This document shows positions 46,601-57,803 of a DNA stretch of 64,000 bases, in pieces (positions within the stretch are counted from its first letter, which is position 1; each line of letters starts with the position of its first letter). The position numbers and the translations under genes are program-made. Source of the stretch: Hericium rajendrae (taxonomy: Eukaryota > Basidiomycota > Agaricomycetes > Russulales > Hericiaceae); NCBI GenBank assembly GCA_033439255.1, contig CM065884.1, forward strand, positions 1,674,001-1,738,000, written 5' to 3'. The notes beneath the pieces were generated by a model. It saw only the letters and a list, made by a program, of their open reading frames with translations, was not told the origin of the DNA and did no database searches.

Positions 46601-48027
46601 CCCAGTCACGCGTGCTGAGACATTTTGTCGCGCGCGACATTCTTCGCCATAGTGGGTTGGCACGCATCACCGCACCCCATTTATTGATACCCATTGGAGT
46701 CCAGTCATCCCGCGCCTCTCTGCCGCGCCCTTCGCCTCGAGCAAGCCCATTTCGCCCTTATCTTTTTCCTTGTCACGTTTGCGTTGTTGTTTCGCAAGCT
46801 TGCCCTTGCGCTGGAATTCGGCCGGAAGAGTTTTGAGGGGAGGCAGGGTATAGTGACGATTGAGGTGAAAGTGCACGTTGGCCTTGGTGGCATTCGTAGG
46901 GGGAGAGATGGCGCTGTCATGAGTTTCGTCGAATGTGTAGTCGGATGTGTCGTGAATGGGAGCGAGCGCCGACATTATAGTGACGGATGAGGGTTGACGG
47001 AGGGGAAGGTTCAAAGTAATGGGTGGCAAGGGGTCCCTGGGTGGGGGAGAAACGAGGCGCCGGGTCGGGGAAGGTGGGGGCATAACGTCCTGTGGCCTCA
47101 CGGTTGACTCTTGGTCCTCAGCTTCTTGGTCCTCAGCTTCCTGGTCCTCAGCTTGGATGACCTGCTTCTGAGCTTCTGCGGGAGGGCTCGCCGAATTTCT
47201 ATCTTCTTCAACATCTGAACGTTGCGAGATCAGGGAAGGCGATCGAGAAGGCAGGTTAGACATTGAACGTGTAGCATCGGCGCCTGGTTCAACGGGCGCT
47301 AGTTCCTGTGTCTCCACTTCCTCGGCCGGGGACGATAACTCCTCGACTTGATCTCCTGGGAGTCCTATAACGTCCTTAGTTTCCAGATTATCTAGCATTT
47401 CGACGTCTTCCGATGCAAGTTGCGGAGACGGGGATGAAGCTGGTTCGCGTGTGGCCTCGGAAGGAGGGTACTCAAGCGTAAAGATTGTTCTCTTGCCTGA
47501 CCATCAGAGTCCGGGGCAGCGTCGTGCAACGGTGATGCTGGCGGCGGCATGGACGAAGGAATATGGTCTACTAGAACTGGAAGAGTGTCCACGGTCATAG
47601 GCATTTCCTCGTTCTCTTCTTCGTCAAAACGCGGGGACTGTACCTTGAGGTCTTCTTCCGCCAACCCTAGTAGTACACTACCGGTCTCGGGACTAAAGCG
47701 AGAATCGGTCATGGTTATCATAACGCAAGTTCGGGAGCACGCACTATTTCTGCAGGTCGAACCGATCAAGAAACTCTCGCAGATCCTCAGAGGTACCGGC
47801 AGGATCTTCAGACAGATCCGGAAGCAAGCCGAGCTTATCTCTCCGCTGCATGAGGGCATACATTTCGCGCAGCAGCACGTTTCTGCGCTGGGTTATTTCC
47901 CTATAGTGCGGCGAGGTGAGATGAAGTCATAGAAATGCAGCAACGCAACACACTCGAGCTGTGCAACCCGTTCTTCAACAAGAGTACCCGCCAGTTGTCT
48001 CTCAGAGCCCCCGTCTACTGAATCCAT
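43684..48027 (-). CDS. eaf1: NuA4 histone acetyltransferase scaffold Eaf1/Vid21 (HSA and SANT domains)
   Basis: Platform subunit unique to the NuA4 complex, which acetylates histones H4 and H2A. The ATG at 48027 (MDSVDGGSERQLAGTLVEER) is joined across a 51-nt intron to EITQRRNVLLREMYALMQRR. A Pro/Glu-rich region with a short AEDQE repeat follows. The HSA domain includes FEELRFIRTLERVEMAKDAG, TKTHWDHLLDEM and WMRIDFREERKWKISLAFEL, the actin/Arp-binding helix. The SANT domain reads HWTPQDDLLIKRLVEKYPRN and SRGAISTERRFDWECKERYK. The C-terminal third is Gln/Pro/Ala-rich and finishes with polyglutamine interrupted by an intron, then GGQPGPQYPQS and stop 43684-43686. About a dozen introns. Domain order and size match fungal Eaf1. 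Confidence 0.88.
43717..43772 (-). repeat. CAG-repeat tract encoding polyglutamine in EAF1
   Basis: Two blocks of four to six CAG/CAA codons (MQQQQQ and QQQQQRQ) close to the 3' end of EAF1. The last intron ends just before the tract. Such codon repeats are prone to length variation between strains. Confidence 0.75.
47111..47155 (-). repeat. 15-bp tandem repeat (AEDQE)3 in EAF1
   Basis: Three units of 15 bases at 47111-47125, 47126-47140 and 47141-47155, the first two identical on the plus strand (TTGGTCCTCAGCTTC), encoding QAEDQEAEDQEAEDQE. Confidence 0.8.
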
Positions 48028-48591
48028 CTCTCCTGAGTTGTTCCTGAAGGTAGTTCAGAATTCCGTCTCGAGTCCCGGTACTGCGTCTCCGAGATCGAGG
48101 TAAGGTCGATGACCGCGTTTCTTAGGTTGCGCGGCAAAACTTGTATAGTATTCACGGAACAGATCCTATATTTGATAATAATACGCGCGACAAGAGCAGT
48201 TATTCACGCAGCGCGCAAGACGAGAGGATATTCGCGAGGAGAACGTCGTGGTTGGAAGCAGGGAGGAGTTACCATATTAGGACAATGTTGTGGTAGCTTT
48301 TCCACGGAAGCAACATCTGAACCTCCTCTCGAACTGCAATATCAACGAATCTAAGCTTAAAGATCTAAGATCTGAGGCCTTGAGATTTCATAGATTTAAT
48401 ATATATTTCTGGGCTGTGATCACGGGTATCCGAAGAAATGCACATGTACATGAAACCAAACTTTCGAATGAAGGACGAAGAAGGATGAAGAGATTAACCT
48501 AGGCCTGCAGTGTACTGCGTATGTACTGTATGAGGAGGAAAAGCGAAGGAAGTCCAGTAATCACAATAGTTCGATGCGCCGCGCAGCCATA
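48028..48591. other. Intergenic: EAF1 upstream region and KNR4 3' end
   Basis: A 564-bp head-to-tail gap on the minus strand, AT-rich near 48350-48420. No RNA gene or repeat recognised. Confidence 0.5.
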
Positions 48592-50818
48592 TTATATAAC
48601 GTCCTTAATGCTGCTAGCAGAGTCCTTTTTCCGCTTGCCAGCTAGGCGGCTGAGGTTCTTCAGGCCAACGATGGACTTCTTCTTCTCGGACTTGGAGTCC
48701 TTCTTGGACGCGGAAGATTTCACAGACGTGACCGACTTCAAAGAGGCGATGTCAGCGTTTTTGCTGTCGCCGACGATGTGAGCGCTTTCTGCGGCGGGTG
48801 TCGCGTCCTCGACGATCCCAGACGTACCTCCGCCACCAATAAGTCGAACTGTCGTGTGCCCGTCGGTCTCTTGCTCCTCCGAAACGACTTCTTCTCCGGC
48901 GCTATCGATGACCACAGGATCCTCAAAGGACTCATGCTCAGATTGGTGGTCCGCCTCAGCTTCGGGCTCAGGCTCAGGTGCAGAAACCTCAAGAACAGGC
49001 GTCGAGGGCGAAGGCGACGGTTCGATCGGTGGAGCGCCCAATGATGCTGCGGAGTCGGCAAGCAGATCCGTGATATCGGCCAAAGGTGCTGCCGTCGGCG
49101 CTGGCGGCAATATTGGCTCAACTGCCTTTGGCGACGAGGATGACGATACTGCAGGAGGCGAGGAAAGAGCGACCAGCGTGGCCTCAGTCGGCTCAGACAC
49201 GAGTTCTTGCTCTGGAAGTATCCTGGCGGGTTGTGCCTGCGAGGGTGGTACGCTGGTTGGCGGGTGGTCTATCTCCTCCATCAATGCGCCGCCACCTTCT
49301 TCCAAGTCGAGAGATAATGAACGAGCTGACTCCAAAGGTGAACGTGTAATATCGCTCTGAGTCGGCAGCACGAGAGGCAATGGGGCTGGAGGTTTTGTGA
49401 CGGAGATAGTTGGTACTGGCGGCTTGATAGTCTCGACCTCGGCCTCAACCTCAGGTTCAGCGTCTTCGCCAATACCATGCAGTGGAGGACGATCTGTATT
49501 GCTGGCGTCGGCAAAGACGGGAATTGGTACTTCGGCAGATGAGTTGCTTGCTTTGGCGGCTAGCTCAAGGACGCCGAGACCCATCCGCTCAGGTGCCTAG
49601 GCAAAGTCAGGATGAAGAAAACGAGCTGAAAGTAGGCGTCACTCACTTTGCCCTTCTCCTGCTGCAAGGACTCGTCAGTAATCACGCCGGTCTCGTGCCA
49701 CTTCCTGACGCTTTTGTCCGCCCACGCCTCCAAGGCGCTCCAACCGCGGTATTCGCCCGTTAGACGCAGCCCGCCAGCTGAGGAATCACCGTTGCCATCG
49801 CCCGAGCCGCGGCCCGTGCCGTCAAAGAAATAGCTCTCGTATCCCAAGTCGTCCTCACTCCCTTCGCTCTCGTGACCGCCCAGCTCGAAGCCCTCCCCGT
49901 TCTCTAATTCCTCTGCAAAATTCGCCAGCCAACGCGCCCAGCCCGCAGGCCCATCGCCCCTCCACAATACAACCTTGGTATCGAAGTCGCGCCCAAAGAT
50001 GATGACCTGCCCGACGGCGCCGCCTTCAGCCGGATTCAGATCCACGCCGATGTAGTTGCCTGTCTTGTCGGTGATAAGCGGTATCCATCCGCGCTGGGAA
50101 TACTCCCTGCGTATCCAGCCCGGGGGAATAGACTGCATTAACTCTTTCAGCTTTGCATGAGCGCCCGTGCTGGGGTCGCTGTCGACCTCGCGCCAAAACC
50201 TCCACTCGTCCAGGACTTCATCGAGCGGCAGCAGCGTGAGACCGAAAAAGAGGCCCTCGGAGCACCCGACGGACGACTCGGGCTCCTGGCCGTCGACGCA
50301 GAGATACGACTCGCGGACGGCCTGCGGGAGCGCAAAGCCAAATTGCATTTCGACGTCGGCGAGGTCCTGGGGCAGGATGCCGTAGTTGAGCGTGTCGCCG
50401 AGTTCGGGGTATTCGTTAGATAGCCATGTGCGGATACGGCTCCAGCTTTGCTCTAAAGCAGGATATGGGGGTATCGGGGACATTGGTGTATTATGTGTGG
50501 GTAATAGGGGTGGTTGTGAGCGGGAGGAGCTTTGGCGGGCAGGGTCAACATGTCGCGTCGCTCATGATAAGGAAATGCAGCGTACCCCGTCGAGACGTAA
50601 CCGTACTGGCCTCCAGATGCCTGCGGTGGGTATGAATATGATGGGCTCATTGCAGAATCGGCGTCTGGAGTGCTAAGTGCATCTGCGTTATAGGCCTCAT
50701 GATTCGAGGAAAAGACCGATGTTGGGAGGGAGAAGGCGTCCTGAGTGGCCGAGAGAGCCTGGTTCCTCCTGTTGTTGCTTGACTTTGCAGGAGAAAACCA
50801 AGAAGCTAGCCAACTCAT
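48592..50818 (-). CDS. knr4: Knr4/Smi1 family cell-wall assembly regulator (SUKH-type domain)
   Basis: Regulator linking cell-wall glucan synthesis, the Slt2 MAP kinase pathway and morphogenesis. Exons 50818-50602, 50560-49647 and 49596-48592 give 711 residues. It starts MSWLASWFSPAKSSNNRRNQ, and a 41-nt intron (50601-50561) brings the frame to NTPMSPIPPYPALEQSWSRI. The conserved core follows: TWLSNEYPELGDTLNYGI, VEMQFGFALPQAVRESYLCV, RREYSQRGWIPLITDKTGNY, IGVDLNPAEGGAVGQVIIFG and AGWARWLANFAEELE. The last exon is a 335-codon disordered Pro/Glu/Ser-rich tail ending in a Lys-rich segment (KNLSRLAGKRKKDSASSIKD). Disordered ends flanking a folded core are known for yeast Knr4. A shorter model starting at the internal Met of NTPMSP is possible but would drop the family-like N-terminus. 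Confidence 0.87.
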
Positions 50819-51099
50819 GACGGAGAGAGGGAGTAGAGAGACTAGCGCAGCAGGAGTTGTGGTCGGGTGGCAGGCCGCAGAGGCGCGTGGTCAAGGGAGT
50901 CCCTTCCGGCGTCTATTCCAGATCAACTGCCGACGGACACAGATCTCCACGCTCATGCCGCTCTTCAATTTTCTCGCAAAATTCAATTTGGCTCAAAACT
51001 AGATTGCTGTAGGGTATCTACATGTATCGTACACAGCGGCGATATTATAACGATAATGTGCGCGTCGGGACTGGAGCATCATTTCGTGTTCCATCACAT
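50819..51099. other. Intergenic: KNR4 upstream region and first SCOT gene 3' end
   Basis: A 281-bp head-to-tail gap; nothing distinctive seen. Confidence 0.45.
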
Positions 51100-53163
51100 C
51101 TACCCAAGGTTGCTCGCGATTTTGAACTCCGCAGTCGTCTTCGCCTGCACCTCTTCCAGCGTAACACCCGGCGCCAAGTCGATAAGCGTCATCTCGCCTG
51201 CATGGCGGTCGATGTCGAACACCGCCAGCTCGGTGACAATCTTGTTCACAGCCCTTGCGCCCGTCAGCGGCAATGAACACGATTTGACGATCTTCGGGCT
51301 GCCGTCCTTGGCAGTGTGCTGCAGCATAGCCATGATCAAGGTCTTCTCCGGGTTAGAGACAAGATCCATGGCACCGCCGATACCTGGGGAAAGGGCCGTC
51401 AGACAAACAAGCATGCACATCCCATAGAGACGTACCCTTAACAAGCTTTCCAGGAACCATGTAATTTGCGATATCACCAGTCTGCGATACTTCCATTGCC
51501 TATAATGACCGTCAGGATCAGTTTTTTTGAATATGATAGCTTGTATAAATTTTCCACTCACTCCAAGGATGGAGACGTCAAGGTGTCCGCCGCGAATCAT
51601 GCCAAACGACTCAGCAGAGTCTAGACGTGCCACTAATTAGCCTTCGCTTATGATAAGGTTAAGCGTTGTACGCACCAAATGTGGAAGCCCCGGGTAAGAG
51701 TGTCGTGCTCTCTTTGCCAGCATTGATGATGTCCCTATGAAAAAGATCAGCCAAGCCCTTGTTGTCGACGTCATCGAGTACGTACAAGTCGAGCTGCTCC
51801 CTGGTCGGGTAAGGACCCATGCCCAAAATACCGTTCTCGCTCTCCAACCAGACGTTGACACCTTCAGGCAGGTATGAGGGCACGAGGGTCGGCAGGCCGA
51901 CACCCAAGTTGATGTAGTAACCGTCCTTAATATCCTTCGCTGCTCGGCGAGCAATTCTGTGACGGATTTCCCTTGCTGCGGCCTTTTTGGGGTCGGTTTC
52001 TCGTGTTTTGTCGTGGGGGTCTTCTGCCAGGGCAATGGTTTCGATACCTTTGGGCTCGGTGGCTTGGACAATCCTATCAACGTAGATTCCAGGAAGTTGA
52101 ACTTCATTGGGATCGAACGTGCCAACGGGAACGATTTCCTCGGCCTTCATACGTCTAATTACCATCATGCATCCTTTGAAGGATCGAAAGACCTACCTCG
52201 ACGATTGTCAGCTTCGCGTTACGAGCCATGATGCCGTTGAAGTTATTAGCCGTATACCTTGAAGCAAGTGCAACATGAGACTATGAAACAAGGCAAAAAG
52301 AGCACCGCAACAAGCGCACCTGAAGATACAGTTCCCAACCTCATCAACTTTCCATGCATGCACGAACGCGACATCGCCAACAATGGCAGGTTCTATGATG
52401 TAGCGCCGACCATTAAATTCCCGAGCTTCTTTCGCATTTCCGGGAATCAACACCCCTTTCGACACGCCGCCGGGACGGTAGCGAATGGGAATTTCGCCAG
52501 TTTCGACAGCGGTGTGTGCACCCGTCGGCGTAAAGACGGCCGGCATGCCCACTGCATGTGCGCGCATGCGCTCGACGAGCGTTCCCTGTGGAATCAGCTC
52601 CAGCCCGACATCACCACTCAGATACATGGTCTCGAAGTATTTATTTCTAGACACAGACGAGAAGCTCAGCGTCTGGAGCGCATGCTGTCAGTGCGGGGAT
52701 GTGACGTACCCTCCGAGGTATGAAATCATAAGCTTGTCGAGCTGCCTGGTCCTGAGCAACCTAGCTGCGGCGCACGTCAGTATGAATGGATAGGAGGCGC
52801 GATTTCCGACGTACCAAGACCATGCTCCCCTGCGCCAACGTTGTTCGACACAGCGATGAGACCAGTGACCTCTGGTCTCTTCGTCATGGCTTTGAGCAAG
52901 GTCTCGGGAATGCCGCAAAGTCCGAAGCCTATCAGGGGGGTTAGCGCAGGAACGTCCGTAGAGATTGATAGCGTACCTCCGCTCAGGATAGTGTCTCCGG
53001 ACTTGACATCCTTGACAGCTTCATCGACAGATTTCCAGAACTTTTTGCTGCTGCTAGGTACCGGTGCTTGGACGACCGAGTAAAAACGGTGCGTAGCCCG
53101 TGTAACGGTGAAGCGGAACCTGAAGGACACGAGAGAGGTCCGGGCTGCCTTTGCTGCCAGCAT
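51100..53163 (-). CDS. Succinyl-CoA:3-ketoacid CoA-transferase (SCOT), first copy
   Basis: Mitochondrial enzyme that moves CoA from succinyl-CoA to acetoacetate, or in some fungi to acetate/propionate-type acceptors. It starts MLAAKAARTSLVSFRFRFTV, a basic presequence, at 53163; an in-frame ATG 36 bases upstream is possible but adds a less typical start. Family blocks in order: [103 protein letters not shown], then the catalytic Glu in [45 protein letters not shown] and [20 protein letters not shown]. About nine short introns. A TATA-like sequence lies upstream. The neighbour upstream is a second SCOT gene with introns in the same places. Confidence 0.93.
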
Positions 53164-53612
53164 TTTGGTGGGGTAGAGTGGGGAAGAAGAAGAAATCACG
53201 TAGGGGCCTGAATATTAGGGTGGATGGAGTTATATATAGGCGGGCCGAGCGGGGTGAACAGGGAGCGAGAGGACATTTCTGCGGACGGAAGAAACGGGAG
53301 GAGGTCCAGACGATCGACTGCCGAATTAATTCGCTCGACGCGCGCAGCGGGCGCGCCCTGGCCAATCACAGCTCGCCGCTTCCTCCCGATCCCGCTGCCG
53401 CTGCCGTCCCGGCGTAGAGCTAGTCCTATCTGCTCCTCCCGCCGCCGTACGGCATCCTCGAACTGCTTCTTGGCAGGAAAATGCAGGTACCAAGTGCTCT
53501 CGAATTGTGATTTACCATACACAAAAGGACATATGACTGAGCTATCCCCACATGATTACAGCCACCCCCACTACCCCTCACTATCCCCAGTCCATTTCAG
53601 AACTTACAGAAG
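53164..53612. other. Spacer between the two SCOT genes
   Basis: A 449-bp gap containing the 3' end of the second copy and the promoter of the first. Apart from the TATA-like sequence no feature is seen. Confidence 0.5.
53230..53238 (-). promoter_or_regulatory. Probable TATA box of first SCOT gene
   Basis: On the minus strand CCTATATATAACTCC lies about 70 bases before the ATG at 53163. Confidence 0.45.
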
Positions 53613-55725
53613 TCACCCCCGCACCGCAAATTCGCAGCCGGTCTTTGCCCTCACTTCCTCCAGTGTCACACCCTCAGCAAGGTCGGTCAGAGTCAGTCCA
53701 CCGTTCTGACGGTCCACGTCGAACGCCGCAAGCTCAGTGATGATCTGGCTCACGGTCCGCGCACCCGTCAGAGGAAGCGTGCACTCCTGCAGGATCTTCG
53801 GACTTCCATCTTTCGCACAGTGTTCGAGTACAGCAATAACACGTGTGTTGTCCGGGTTCGATACCAGGTCCATCGCGCCGCCGATACCTTGCCCGTTTTT
53901 CAACGAAACCGTTTATGCCCGGACCGTGGGCAGATGCTCACCTTTGACCAGCTTGCCAGGGATCATGAAATTCGCGATATCCCCCGCCGTGGAGACCTGC
54001 ATCGCCTGCAATAACTTCCGTCAGATCATCACTGATAGAAGCCTTTGTCAGATACCCACTCCGAGAATAGCGACGTCAATGTGCCCGCCACGAATCATCG
54101 CGAACGACTCGCTGGAATCTGCGTATTTACGCGGTGCTGGTGAGTAAAACCGTCCCAAAGAATCAGACTGAAGCTCACCGAAGACTGAAGCTCCAGGCAG
54201 GAGGGTGACGGTTTCCTTGCCCGCGTTGATGATATCACTGTGTCCACAATGCGCTCAGTGTTCGACACGATGAAGCCACGAAGAAACGCCGTACGCATCG
54301 ACTTTGTCGCGTGCGGGGTAGGGCCCCATGCCCAGGATACCGTTTTCGCTTTGCAGCCAGACTTTCACGCCCGGTGGGAGGTACTCGGGAACGAGAGTGG
54401 GCATTCCGATACCAAGGTTGACGTAGAAGCCGTCCTTGAGTTCCTTCGCCGCGCGGCGTGCAATTCTGTGTCGAAGATCCTGAGACGCAGCCTGGACGGG
54501 GTTCATTTCGGAAGAAGCGTCCTCAGCAACAGTCAAGATTTCAATCTGCTTCTCAGCCGTGGCCTGGACAATGCGGTCTACATAGATCCCAGGAAGATGG
54601 ACCTGATCAGCCTGAATTGAGCCAACGGGCACAATGTTCTCTGCCTGTTCGCCGGATCAGACACGTCTCCTTCGCTGTAGAACGCGTTACGTACCTCCAC
54701 GATAGTGAGCTTCGCGTTCTTCGCCATGACGGTGTTGAAGTTGTTCGCCGTGTATCTGATGTCTACGTGTTACAACCACGTCGCGCAGAACTGCAGGTCG
54801 CACCGACCTAAATACCGTGTTCCCCATCTCGTCTACCTTCCACGCCCGCACAAACGCAACATCGCCCGCAATAGCGGGCTCCAGAACGTATTTGCGTCCG
54901 TTGAACACCTGCGTCTGTTTCTTGTTCCCCTGCAGTTTGACTCCGTTTGCAACGCCGCCTTCATTGTATCGCATGGGTATCGATCCCTCTTCTACGGCCG
55001 TGTCCGCGCCGGTCGGGGTATAAAATGCAGGAATGCCAGCGGCTTGAGCCCGCATGCGCTCCACGAGCGTGCCTTGTGGTATGAGTTCTAGTGAGATCTT
55101 GCCTTGAAGGTATAGTTGTTCGAAATGCTTGTTCCTACGGCGGAATTAGCTTAAGACTATACTAACGGTGCAGAGTACGCACCCCCCAATGTATGACGCC
55201 ATCATCTTGTCGAGATGTCCACTATGCAGGAGTTTACCTAGATAAAGATCAGCATGCAGATAGCGTGGACATAGCAGGTCGTCGAACCGAGTCCATTCAC
55301 TCCCGATCCTACATTGTTGGAGACCGCAGTCAACTTCGAAACTTCCGACCATGGTCGTTTCGCAAGCGCGCCGATCAAGGTATCTTCAAGCAAAGCACAA
55401 ATATCAACTTCCCCGCATTTTTCAACTTGGCACACGTCATACATACCTGGCGTTCCACACAGTCCAAACCCTACAGCAAAGCCGACATCAGCACAGACAC
55501 GATGATCCCGACACGATACTCACCTCCGCTCAGCAGTACGTCGCCCGTCTTGACGTCCTTGACCGCCTCATCGGCCGAGTCCCACACCTTCTTCGTCTTG
55601 GGCACTGGCAGATCCGCAGGCGTCCCATAGTACCGCACGCGCAGACGGAGTGCGTAGCTCACCCGCGCGCCCCGCGATCGTGCGGCGGCAGACGCAACGA
55701 AGTTAACGTTCCTCGACAGCATCAT
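53613..55725 (-). CDS. Succinyl-CoA:3-ketoacid CoA-transferase (SCOT), second copy
   Basis: Paralogue of the adjacent SCOT. Starts [20 protein letters not shown] at 55725, again a basic Ser/Ala-rich mitochondrial presequence. It keeps the family blocks [82 protein letters not shown], the catalytic Glu in [30 protein letters not shown] and [20 protein letters not shown], so it should be active. Over the last 88 residues aligned by hand, 59 are identical to the first copy (about 67 percent), so the duplication is old. Intron positions appear to match between the copies. Both are intact, which suggests different regulation or substrates rather than a dying duplicate. Stop at 53613-53615. Confidence 0.92.
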
Positions 55726-56126
55726 AGCGTGCCTCCTCAACTGGGAATCGTCGGCCTATCGAACGCGCGTGCGGGGACGAGATATAGCGGCGCTGGGCAA
55801 AATAGCAGGGCCGTTGCCCCCATGATCCGACGCTGCAGCATTGCAGCTGACAATAGATTGCCTTTCCGGGGAAGTAGACCTTCACGCTCGCGGTACGCGG
55901 CTCACTGCTGTTCCCCGCAGTATGATGGATCCGCTCATCCTCACGTCCACGGCAAGCGTAAGTACTTACGTATAGAGGCCATGCAACGTAATGTTGCAGC
56001 GTGCGCGGTCTGTACATTACAGTGATTACAATGCAGTATTTGAATATTTGAAAAGTCCTCTGTCAGCGAGCAGACTAACGTCACACAGACATGGGTCCTA
56101 GAAATGCCTAACCAATCTACACGCGT
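55726..56126. other. Intergenic: second SCOT upstream region and twinfilin 3' end
   Basis: A 401-bp head-to-tail gap; nothing distinctive seen. Confidence 0.5.
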
Positions 56127-57438
56127 TCAATGTCTCTTAGCCGGTCCCTTCGGTCGCGCAAATCCTTTATTCTCTTCAGCGCGGGCAGCAGGAGACGCGA
56201 CGCGACTCGGGTCCGGACTAAGCGCGAGCTCTACCTGCAGGTGGGCGGCATCTAGCTCCTTGGGATCCGAGGTTTCGATCTTGCGCTCTGCAAGTGCGTT
56301 CGGAGGCAGGATGCTCTTCGCGTATCGGTGTACAGATGTCGTACCCGAGGCATACATCATACGGTGCTTGACGGGCGACGATGATGGACAAGAGTATATG
56401 AAGACTAAGCAGACGCGTCAGCGGGCTGGAGCATAGCATGTAAGTTGGAAAGACTTGCTAATCTGGCGTCTGAGGGACGGCTGATTCCAGGCGAAGAACG
56501 CAAAGGCTATTCAGAATTTGAATTTGAATGATCGCAATTCAGTTCGAAATATTGTTCGCATACCGGGTTCAGAAGACGGGATTTTTGAGCCCAGCTCGTC
56601 AGCGCTCGACTCCTCGACGCTCATCAAGTTGAGGGTTTCTGAAGCTGGATCAAGAGTCTGGCCAAAGCTTAGTTATGGGTACGAGCCTATGACCAAAACT
56701 AGTGTACGCACAATTATCGCCAGACGGTCGTCTGATCCGCTTGCGAGCTCTTTAATGGCGTCTTCGACCTCCGGAGGCCAGATGTAGCCTACGGCTTGGC
56801 CCACATGATTGATCCTTGCCCTGTTGCCTGCGTACGCGGCGCCGCCTTTTCGCTCGGCAGCCTTGAGTTCTTCCATCTCTTTCTCTCGCGCGGTCATGGG
56901 CTGCGGCGCAGTGATGCTCCGCCTGTGAGCAGCGTAGGCCGCAGGAGTGAGATCCTCTTTCGAAGTGGCGAAGAGCGTATCAGAGAAGTGCGTAGAGGGC
57001 AGGTTCTTCGTTAGCGTGGTGCGGGTCGATGCGTACAGCATCTAAGCGCCATAGTATGTATCAGGAATTTCAGCGGTATTTGCATGATGCGCACCTTGTC
57101 TCTAATTTTCGCTGAATCCGGGACGTAATGTATAGTGAGCCATTCCGTTGATGGCTCGTCTAAACGAACTAGCACGCTCGCTGGGACGGTTTCCTCGAGG
57201 AGGTCCTGAAGCTTTGCAAGATCAGACTCAAAGGCTCCCTCTACGGGGACAGTGCTGTCGAGCACGAGCAACTCTAAAATTTTGGCGATGGCATGAGATG
57301 GTGGACATCGTAACGAAGAAATGGGTATCAACCATTGTGGATGGAGATCTTGAGGAATCGGACCGCCTGCGACGTGACCGCATCCGAAAATGCGGTTTGA
57401 ACCTCTTCTGAGATGCCAATGCCAGACGTCGCAGACAT
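56127..57438 (-). CDS. twf1: Twinfilin (two ADF-homology domains)
   Basis: Actin-monomer-binding protein that sequesters ADP-actin and works with capping protein at cortical patches. It starts MSATSGIGISEEVQTAFSDA at 57438, continues AVRFLKISIHN and, after an intron, LQDLLEETVPASVLVRLDEP and WLTIHYVPDSAKIRDKMLYA, a first ADF-H domain. Next comes the linker LPSTHFSDTLFATSKEDLTP with AAYAAHRRS. The second domain includes ARINHVGQAVGYIWPPEVED, FAFFAWNQ, VRLVFIYSCPSSSPVKHRMM and YASGTTSVHRYAKSI, and the tail contains IETSDPKELDAAHLQVEL. Stop at 56127. The order and length (about 350 residues) fit the family. It is divergent from the FYVE gene. Confidence 0.9.
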
Positions 57439-57803
57439 GATTGTCGGGATATGTGTGAAGCAGAGGTTGGGTAGGGCGCTGAGACGAGGACAGCTCTAAG
57501 TTCGGTTGCTCCGGACCGCCCATTATATAGGCGCCCATTGACGCACACCCGCTCTCAACAGCCTCATACTCGATCCGCATCACAACTCTTCGCATTTAGA
57601 CATGTCAGCTTAACCGGAAACTCAAGTCAGGGATAAATTATCGATAACCCGAAGTAATTGCGTTCAATATAGGAACCGGAGGTCTGCATCGGTTGCAGTC
57701 AGAAGTCCTGGATTTGCTAATTATTATATCCTTCATACGTTGGTGCGTGCTGGTACTTGTATCGGGCCTGTTTAGTCTCTAACCACGATTTGGTAGACTG
57801 TTC
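57439..57803. other. Divergent promoter region twinfilin / Vac1-like
   Basis: A 365-bp bidirectional upstream region with a TATA-like sequence for twinfilin; nothing else seen. Confidence 0.5.
57523..57529 (-). promoter_or_regulatory. Possible TATA box of twinfilin
   Basis: On the minus strand CCTATATAATGGGC lies about 85-90 bases before the ATG at 57438. Confidence 0.4.
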
